Below are positions 1-4,593 of a DNA stretch of 10,925 nucleotides, piece after piece (positions within the stretch are counted from its first letter, which is position 1; each line of letters opens with the position of its first letter). This DNA is from Fimbriimonadaceae bacterium (lineage in GTDB: Bacteria > Armatimonadota > Fimbriimonadia > Fimbriimonadales > Fimbriimonadaceae). The DNA lies in assembly GCA_022842565.1 (NCBI GenBank), contig JALHPH010000024.1, positions 1-10,925 on the forward strand, in the 5' to 3' direction. A program made the position numbers and the translations under genes. Below the pieces are notes generated by a model. It searched no databases and was not told where the DNA came from. It worked only from the letters and a program-made list of their open reading frames with translations.

Positions 1-1159
1 GGCGGAAGCGGTTGTAATTGCTCGCCATGGACGAGTTGTACGCGCCCGTGCAAAGAACCTGAAGCGTATCGCCCGCTTGGCTGTCCGCAGGGAGCATAGT
101 ATTCGGAAAGAGCAGGTCGCTTTCACAGTGGGCTCCGTAAATGCTGAAGGCCGTGTCGCATTCGTCCTCCCGGGTGGGCACGACGTCGAAATTCCGGTCG
201 TAGAGCGCAGGGGAGGGGTTGTCACTCATGCCTCCGTCCACCGCCAGCAGCTTGTAATCGCCGATGTCCTTTCGCGCCATCACGTGGTAGAGCGTGACCC
301 CGGCTTCGGCTACCACCGAGCGCCCGGGCTCGATGGCGAGCGTGGCCATCACGCCTTCTTGAAGCAGCCTCGCGGCGACGGGCCGGAAAAGTGCCTTCAG
401 AAACTGACCCACTCGCACGGGCGGGTCGCTCTGGAGCTGCCGAACGGCGATCCCGCCGCCAAGGTTCAGATATCGCACATCCAGGCTCTGGCGCTGCATC
501 ATCTCGATGGCGAACTCCACGAGGGCGCTCGCGCCGAGTTCCAATTGCTCGGCCTCTCTCAGTTGCGACCCCAGATGGATATGGAATCCAACAAGGTTGA
601 GGCCCGCTTCTTGGCAGCGCTGCACCGCTTTTTCGGCACGCCCGTCCAGCAGCGGAATTCCGAATTTGCTCTTGAGGTGGCCGGTCGAAATCTTCTGGTG
701 AGTGCTCGTGCCGACGCCCGGATTGATGCGCAGGGCGATGGGCACTGTGCGGGCGCCCTTCTGAATCAGCCACTCCAGCTCGTCGGTGCTATCCACCACG
801 ATCATCCCCACTCCTAGTTCTAGTGCCAGTTCCAGATCAACCGGGGATTTGGCGTTGCCATGCAGGTGGCACCGGCTGGGTGGGATCGCCGCTCGGCTGG
901 CGGCAAGCAGCTCGCCCGCACCCGCGCAGTCGATTCCGCAGCCCTCGTGCGCGGCGACCTGCAGCAGCGCGAGCGTACCGTTGGCCTTACTGGCATAGGT
1001 GAGGGAAGTGGCGGGCCAGAGCTCGTTCAACGCAGCTTGGTATGTACGAATGCGGTCGCGGAGCGTCGCTTCATCCAGCACATACAGAGGGGTTCCAAAA
1101 GTCCGCGCCAGAGAGATGGCGTCAGCAGCGGGCAAGCGGAAACGGGTCTCCGGGTGCAT
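1..1159 (-). CDS. lysA: Diaminopimelate decarboxylase (partial, C-terminal end outside window)
   Basis: This PLP enzyme decarboxylates meso-diaminopimelate to L-lysine, the last step of lysine synthesis, in the cytoplasm. Reading the minus strand from the ATG at 1159 gives 386 residues that run off the left edge. The family usually has about 420, so only the C-terminal tail is missing. Visible motifs are YASKAN with the PLP lysine near residue 58, HLGSQ near 195-199, the glycine-rich LGGG near 233-236, EPGR near 277-280, CESD near 345-348, and GAYNSSMASNYN near the edge; the last two groups form the shared active site of the fold III dimer. The start is supported by a G-rich stretch just upstream and by the match of the N-terminus (FGTPLYVLDE) to the family. 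The gene is divergent from the phage-like cassette that begins at 1246. Its reading frame is intact. The assignment is secure; related decarboxylases of other substrates are unlikely given the CESD/GAY pattern. Confidence 0.95.
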   Translation of the reverse strand, partial: MHPETRFRLPAADAISLARTFGTPLYVLDEATLRDRIRTYQAALNELWPATSLTYASKANGTLALLQVAAHEGCGIDCAGAGELLAASRAAIPPSRCHLHGNAKSPVDLELALELGVGMIVVDSTDELEWLIQKGARTVPIALRINPGVGTSTHQKISTGHLKSKFGIPLLDGRAEKAVQRCQEAGLNLVGFHIHLGSQLREAEQLELGASALVEFAIEMMQRQSLDVRYLNLGGGIAVRQLQSDPPVRVGQFLKALFRPVAARLLQEGVMATLAIEPGRSVVAEAGVTLYHVMARKDIGDYKLLAVDGGMSDNPSPALYDRNFDVVPTREDECDTAFSIYGAHCESDLLFPNTMLPADSQAGDTLQVLCTGAYNSSMASNYNRFR

Positions 1160-1245
1160 AATCCCCCACACTTTAGCAGAACACCCAAGAAGAAAGAATC
1201 AAAAACCAGTAGACAAAAAGATACATTTGTGACGAAGGCTCAGTG
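1160..1245. promoter_or_regulatory. A-rich divergent intergenic region between lysA and the capsid cassette
   Basis: These 86 bases separate two divergently read genes, so any promoters for lysA (leftward) and the capsid cassette (rightward) should lie here. The centre (about 1187-1225) is strongly A-rich on the plus strand, unlike the G+C-rich coding sequence around it. A weak -10-like TACATT lies at 1222-1227 on the plus strand, with no good -35 partner. On the minus strand TTGATT (1202-1197) resembles a -35, with only a poor -10 downstream. I see no convincing consensus promoter and no att-like repeat matching the far end of the cassette near 4590. Confidence 0.35.
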
Positions 1246-1262
1246 ATGAATGAGCCTTTGTT
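1231..1262 (+). promoter_or_regulatory. Hairpin sequestering the start site of the first capsid-cassette gene
   Basis: Positions 1235-1242 (AAGGCTCA) are perfectly complementary to 1251-1258 (TGAGCCTT). The pairing extends outward through 1231-1234 with 1259-1262 (G.U, C-G, A-U, G.U), giving a 12-pair stem. The eight-base loop, 1243-1250, contains both possible start codons (GTG 1243 and ATG 1246). The Shine-Dalgarno-like GAAGG (1234-1238) lies in the 5' arm. In mRNA this would hide the ribosome binding site of the protease/scaffold gene, as translational operators do; as DNA it is also a palindrome that a repressor could bind. The pairing is seen directly. The regulatory role is inferred. 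Confidence 0.6.
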
Positions 1263-2130
1263 CGTCTCTTCGATTCCGCTGGAGGTGCAACGCTGGGTGG
1301 CCACATCAGGCCCCGGCTATCGCGGGCAACGCCGCGCCCCGACCGCTGAACAGCGCGTCCGCATTCTGGAAGTCTACGCCGCGGCCAGCCTGCAGCCCCC
1401 GATGTTCTTTTTGGAGGAAGTCACCTGGGTGGAGCGCAAAGCGAAGCTCTTTGAAGCCGGCGAGTACCCAGACAAGGGAGCCACGGTGACCGAAGGCGAT
1501 CTTGATGCGATGGTTGCCCATTTCGATCTGCCCGTCGGCGTGCTGATCGAGCACTCCGCTTCGCCATTGGAGCTGGGCTTTGTCACCCAGATTTGGCGCG
1601 AGGGTACGGCGCTTTTCGGGACGGTGGCGCTGACCTTCGAAGCCGACGCCCTCATCCGGCGAAGCAAGGCGACCGGGCTTTCGGTCGGGCTTTCCGAGGA
1701 CCTGCAGCACCTTCAGGAGGTGAGCCTGGTGCGATCGCCCCGCGTGGCCGATGCGCGCCTGTTTTGTGCCGCCTCCGCTGGCCTGCTCGAGACGGAAGTC
1801 GCCCCCGCGCCGACCGCCCCCGCCGAACACTGCGTTCAGCGATGGATCCGCGAGGGCCGCATCCTCCCCGCACAGGGCGAACCCCTGATGAAGCTCTACC
1901 AACTCGCTGCTCAGCCGCAGTTCAGCGCCGGCGGCGACCTGGTTGCGCGTCTTGATGCATTCCTCCAGTCGCTTCCGGCTCATGCGCTCTTTCAGGAGCA
2001 GGGCATCGACCCGCAGGATTCTTCCTCGGCTCTGTTCTTGCCCGAAGAGCGCGCGTTCTATGAGCGCTATTTCCCCGATGTCAGCCTGGACCAAATTGCC
2101 AAGCGCAAGCCGGTGCTGCGAAGCCTTTAA
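1246..2130 (+). CDS. Phage prohead protease with C-terminal scaffold-like region (Mu-type)
   Basis: This predicted 294-residue protein is likely the capsid maturation protease, which cuts scaffold and head proteins during procapsid assembly. The ATG at 1246 is chosen because GAAGG at 1234-1238 lies seven bases upstream; a GTG at 1243 would add one residue. Residues about 78-174 have the layout of prohead serine proteases: a region with YPDKGATVTEGDLD, a histidine in VLIEHS (near 103), PLELGFV, a serine in LSVGLS (near 146), then EVSLVRSPRVADARLF. His and Ser are the probable catalytic pair. The C-terminal 100 residues include GRILPAQGE, resembling the tail of Mu protease/scaffold proteins, and a helical end. 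The gene heads a six-gene capsid module and is followed 17 bases later by the decoration gene. Family placement is by motif recognition, without a database search. The start lies in a hairpin loop. Confidence 0.75.
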   Translation: MNEPLFVSSIPLEVQRWVATSGPGYRGQRRAPTAEQRVRILEVYAAASLQPPMFFLEEVTWVERKAKLFEAGEYPDKGATVTEGDLDAMVAHFDLPVGVLIEHSASPLELGFVTQIWREGTALFGTVALTFEADALIRRSKATGLSVGLSEDLQHLQEVSLVRSPRVADARLFCAASAGLLETEVAPAPTAPAEHCVQRWIREGRILPAQGEPLMKLYQLAAQPQFSAGGDLVARLDAFLQSLPAHALFQEQGIDPQDSSSALFLPEERAFYERYFPDVSLDQIAKRKPVLRSL

Positions 2131-2147
2131 CCCCCAAACATCCCATC

Positions 2148-2588
2148 ATGCCAGCACTCACTCGATCTTACGAAACATTCGAACGACCCGGATTGGTCGT
2201 TTCGTACCGAATCTCCAACACCAGAATCTTCAAGGGCGCCCTTGTCGGCGTCAATGCCAGCGGCTTCTTGGTGCCCATGGCGCACGGCACCGCCGGTCTG
2301 CGCTTTGTGGGCGTGGCCAATGAGAGCGTCGATAACTCGGCCGGAACGGCGGGCTCGCGCTCGGTCAATATCACCAAATCGGGGTCGTTCCTCATGATCC
2401 CCATTTCTGGGTTGACTCTGACCCAGGCCGATATTGGCAAAGTCGCTTATGCGAACACCGACTGGGAGATTCAGCTCGCTTCGGCCGGACTCACCAACCA
2501 ATACATCGTCGGCACCATCGTGGCCCTCGAAACCAGCTCAACCGGACAATCCGCGGCCCGCGTGCGCATCGACAACTACTCCGTCTAA
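2148..2588 (+). CDS. Probable capsid decoration protein (DUF2190/cement-like)
   Basis: The 146-residue product looks like the small beta-rich decoration or cement proteins encoded next to the major head protein in many tailed phages, which bind the outside of expanded capsids. The pattern is a short N-terminal arm, then repeated glycine-centred strands: GALVGVNASGFLVP (near 29-42), RFVGVANESVDNSAG (near 53-67), VNITKSGSFL, LTQADIGKVAY (near 92-102), and a C-terminal VGTIVALETS with RVRIDNYSV. GVA.E..DNS and LTQADIG are typical of the DUF2190 group. It lacks cysteines, signal peptide and membrane segments. It lies 17 bases after the protease and 8 bases before the major head gene, the order expected for Mu-like and related head operons. 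No Shine-Dalgarno sequence is visible before its ATG, so expression may depend on coupling or an SD-independent start. Confidence 0.68.
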   Translation: MPALTRSYETFERPGLVVSYRISNTRIFKGALVGVNASGFLVPMAHGTAGLRFVGVANESVDNSAGTAGSRSVNITKSGSFLMIPISGLTLTQADIGKVAYANTDWEIQLASAGLTNQYIVGTIVALETSSTGQSAARVRIDNYSV

Positions 2589-2596
2589 ACGAAACT

Positions 2597-3520
2597 ATGG
2601 CACTCACACGATCTGATATCCCCGATCTTCTGCTTCCCGGTCTGCGTACCGAATTCGACCTTGCATACCGCAACCTCATTCAGGATGGAGTCGCCGAACA
2701 GCTCGCGACCATCATCAACACCACCATTCCGGTGCAGCGCTACGGTTGGCTGGCCGCCAACCCCGTCATGCGCGAGTTCATCGATGAGCGACGCCCGCAG
2801 GGCATTGGCCAAAACTCTTGGAGCATCGCCGATAAAACCTTCGAAGCGACCCTTGCTGTCGACCGCAAGGCGATGGAGGATGACCAGCTCGACCTGATCC
2901 GGCTGCGTGTGCGGGATATGGCCGAGCGAGTCGCTGTGCACCGCCACCAATTGGTGGTCGAGGCGCTTGTCGCAGGCGAAGCCAGCACCAGTTACGACGG
3001 AGCGGCGTTCTTCGGCACTCACAGCATGGGCGTCGGCGGCAGCGCCGAAAACACCGGCCTCGACGCGCTGTCGTCTTCGACGCTCGCCACCTCCATGTCG
3101 ACCATGATGGGCTTTACCGACGATCAGGGCATCCCGCTTGGGATCATTCCCGATACCCTTCTGGTCGGCCCGAGCAACTGGTGGACTGCGCTGGAACTGG
3201 TTGAGAGCGTCACGGCCGTTCACAAATCCGACGCGAACTCGACCAATCACAAGAATGTTTTCCGGGGCAAGCTGAAAGTGGTGCTCTCGCCATTTCTTCG
3301 CGGGGCGTCGGCTGCGAACTGGTTCCTGCTGGATACCACCCGTGCCATGCGCGCGATCATCCTGCAGCAGCGTTCGGACGTTCCGATAGAATTCACGGCA
3401 CTGGAGGGCGGTTCGAGCTCCGAAGCGGCTTTCATGCGCGACCAGTATTTGTACGGCGTCCGAGGACGCTACAACGTAGGTTACGGCCTGTGGCAAACCG
3501 CCTTCGGCCAGTTCGCCTAA
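2597..3520 (+). CDS. Major capsid protein, Mu gpT-like (Mu-like prophage major head subunit)
   Basis: This 307-residue protein should form the capsid shell with the HK97 fold. It matches the Mu gpT family pattern: an N-terminal helix (LRTEFDLAYRNL, near 16-27), RYGWLAANPVMREF (near 48-61) matching the YGWLG..P.L.EW region of gpT, NSWSIADKTFEATLAVDR (near 73-90) matching the SIANKTFEGTVGISR stretch, a helix with RVAVHRHQLVVEALVAG, and YDGAAFFGTHSMG (near 133-145) matching the YDGQ.FF...HP segment. The C-terminal half carries a TLLVGPSNWWTALEL segment and ends in RGRYNVGYGLWQTAFG. The length equals that of gpT (about 305). The start is the ATG at 2597, eight bases after the decoration gene, with no Shine-Dalgarno motif. 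The frame is intact. A strong terminator follows immediately at 3540. I am confident it is a head protein; encapsulins lack this family pattern. Confidence 0.88.
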   Translation: MALTRSDIPDLLLPGLRTEFDLAYRNLIQDGVAEQLATIINTTIPVQRYGWLAANPVMREFIDERRPQGIGQNSWSIADKTFEATLAVDRKAMEDDQLDLIRLRVRDMAERVAVHRHQLVVEALVAGEASTSYDGAAFFGTHSMGVGGSAENTGLDALSSSTLATSMSTMMGFTDDQGIPLGIIPDTLLVGPSNWWTALELVESVTAVHKSDANSTNHKNVFRGKLKVVLSPFLRGASAANWFLLDTTRAMRAIILQQRSDVPIEFTALEGGSSSEAAFMRDQYLYGVRGRYNVGYGLWQTAFGQFA

Positions 3521-3539
3521 AGAAACCACCCTCAACCTT

Positions 3540-3573
3540 GGCCCGCGTAGCGCAAGCTGCCGGGCCGCTTTTT
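3540..3573 (+). terminator. Intrinsic terminator after the major capsid gene
   Basis: GGCCCG (3540-3545) pairs with CGGGCC (3561-3566). Inside, after a bulged C at 3546, five more pairs (3547-3551 with 3556-3560, one a G.U) close a GCAA tetraloop at 3552-3555. The run TTTTT follows at 3569-3573. This is a textbook Rho-independent structure, 19 bases after the major head stop codon. It is oriented for rightward transcription, and there is no A-run on its left to make it work in reverse. It would lower or stop transcription of the three downstream cassette genes, leaving the shell genes at higher expression. Confidence 0.85.
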
Positions 3574-3587
3574 CATTCAAGAACCCT

Positions 3588-3851
3588 ATGGAATCCCATA
3601 TTGTCATCGAAATCGTGGCGCTCCTTGTGGGCCTGGTGGGCACCTCCTTTGCGGTGGTGCGGCTGGGCATGCACATGAGCGAGCGCATCATCAACAAAAC
3701 TCTGAGCCTCTTCGAGGTCTCGTTCCGAAGTCAAGAAGAAGCGCTTCAGCGCATGGAAGAAGCCTTGGACGCGCTGACGATGGCCGTGCGTGATAGCAAC
3801 GCGATCATGGCCCGTGGCTCCGAGCTCCGCGTTCAGCAAGGTGGCCGCTAA
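3588..3851 (+). CDS. Small membrane-anchored coiled-coil protein of the capsid cassette, function unknown
   Basis: I do not recognise this 87-residue protein. Residues about 6-27 (VIEIVALLVGLVGTSFAVVRLG) form one clear hydrophobic helix with a very short N-terminus. Residues about 31-70 are a charged amphipathic helix with heptad-like spacing (RSQEEALQRMEEALDALTMAV), a likely coiled coil. The tail is basic (R..ELRVQQGGR). It stands where Mu has gp35, between the major head protein and the connector genes, but I see no similarity to gp35. It could be a holin- or spanin-like protein, a membrane tether, or a small accessory protein of unknown role; a one-helix holin is possible but unproven. Its ATG is 14 bases after the terminator T-run and its stop is 2 bases before the next GTG start, so it is co-translated with the next gene. 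An AAGAA at 3579-3583 is a weak ribosome site. Confidence 0.65.
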   Translation: MESHIVIEIVALLVGLVGTSFAVVRLGMHMSERIINKTLSLFEVSFRSQEEALQRMEEALDALTMAVRDSNAIMARGSELRVQQGGR

Positions 3852-3853
3852 AG

Positions 3854-4276
3854 GTGTTCGGACTCCAGCGTAGCACCGTCCTTTGGTGGGCGGGCCTCTC
3901 GCCAACGCTTTCCGATACGTTTGTGGACCAGGTCGTGAGTGATGTGGACACCATCATGCAGCACGTCCTGCGGCCCGAAGTCATCGCGGCGGTGCCATCC
4001 AACGTGCCTTTACAGGCCGTGTTGCGGGTGGCGGGCGAGGAAATTGCAGCGGGCATGATCTACGCGCGCTGGCTGCGGCTGCCAGAGCGATCGTGGGGTT
4101 GGCGAATTGGCGAACTGGAAGCTTCCCCCGGCGCACGGCCGCCTCTCGACCCAGGCGGGCTGATTGAGCGCGGGACCGCGCGCCTGAAGCCTTATCTGGT
4201 GAGCGATCCCAAGTTTGGGCCCCTCGCGAGCGTTTTTGGCGTCACCGGAAAGCAAGGGGGCGAGGCGATCTCGTGA
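3854..4276 (+). CDS. Probable head-tail connector (adaptor-like) phage protein
   Basis: The 140-residue product starts at GTG 3854, with AAGGTGG at 3838-3844 as the ribosome site. It ends in a TGA that overlaps the next GTG. The middle is helical: TFVDQVVSDVDTIMQHVLRPEVIAAV (near 22-47), then VPLQAVLRVAGEEIAAGMIYARWLRLPE (near 51-78), followed by a proline/glycine-rich stretch and a C-terminal helix containing ERGTARLKPYL. A helical bundle with a conserved A..A..IA...IY.RW-type helix is typical of gp15/gp6-type adaptors and of Mu gp36 (DUF1320), which bind the portal and extend the neck. The gene sits after the major head gene and before a stopper-like gene, the usual place for such a protein. 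No portal gene is present in the window for it to bind. The specific family is inferred from position and helix pattern, not from a firm motif. Confidence 0.55.
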   Translation: MFGLQRSTVLWWAGLSPTLSDTFVDQVVSDVDTIMQHVLRPEVIAAVPSNVPLQAVLRVAGEEIAAGMIYARWLRLPERSWGWRIGELEASPGARPPLDPGGLIERGTARLKPYLVSDPKFGPLASVFGVTGKQGGEAIS

Positions 4277-4593
4277 CCTCGCTCGTCGAAGGAACCAGCG
4301 CCGTCATCGACCACCTTGGCGAGGACATGACTCTAAACGGAGTGGCGCTCAAGGGCATAGTCCGCGTGGTGGGGCCTAGCGAGGCGCGAAACGTAATGGC
4401 GCAAGCGACGGCGGACGCCTCCGCCCGGCCGATGTACCGCGTGTTCATCAAAGCGTCGGTGGCGATCCCGGCGTTCCCGACAGTGGTCTACAACGGCCAA
4501 AACTACGGCATCCTGTTTTCTAGGCTGCACGTGGTGGCGGGCGTTGCTATCTACCGTTCGCTGAACATCGCCCAGGAACCTGGGCCGGTCTAG
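4273..4593 (+). CDS. Probable head-completion/stopper-like phage protein
   Basis: This 106-residue protein starts at GTG 4273 inside the previous stop (GTGA overlap), with GAGG at 4262-4265 as ribosome site, so it is translationally coupled. It looks like a small beta-barrel: GEDMTLNGVALKGIVRVV (near 16-33), a loop, then YRVFIKASVAIPAFPTVVYNGQNYGILFSRLHVVAGVAIYRSL. A strand with NG..YGI followed by a hydrophobic strand and a terminal YR is common in stopper or head-completion proteins (SPP1 gp16, lambda FII type) that close the neck after packaging. It is the last gene of the cassette. No tail-terminator or tail gene follows, and rseP begins on the opposite strand. Its TAG stop shares the bases CTAG with the rseP stop. 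Assignment rests on order, size and predicted fold and is tentative. Confidence 0.5.
   Translation: MTSLVEGTSAVIDHLGEDMTLNGVALKGIVRVVGPSEARNVMAQATADASARPMYRVFIKASVAIPAFPTVVYNGQNYGILFSRLHVVAGVAIYRSLNIAQEPGPV

Noticed and set aside
77..817. 246-codon plus-strand frame at the left edge, and the 183-codon minus-strand frame at 222-773
   Set aside because: Both overlap lysA in other frames. The lysA frame reads through with PLP-decarboxylase motifs and is open to the edge.
860..1246. Plus-strand frame ending just at the cassette start, possibly a truncated upstream phage gene
   Set aside because: Its first 300 bases are antisense to lysA, and the remainder is the A-rich intergenic region. The translation has no phage-like pattern.
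2597..3520. Major head protein as an encapsulin nanocompartment shell
   Set aside because: Sequence marks match the gpT-type phage head family, and neighbouring protease, decoration and connector-like genes point to phage origin. No cargo enzyme gene is adjacent.
2585..3697. 370-codon minus-strand frame across the major head gene
   Set aside because: It is antisense to the clear gpT-like protein and has a low-complexity Arg/His-rich translation with no recognisable motif.
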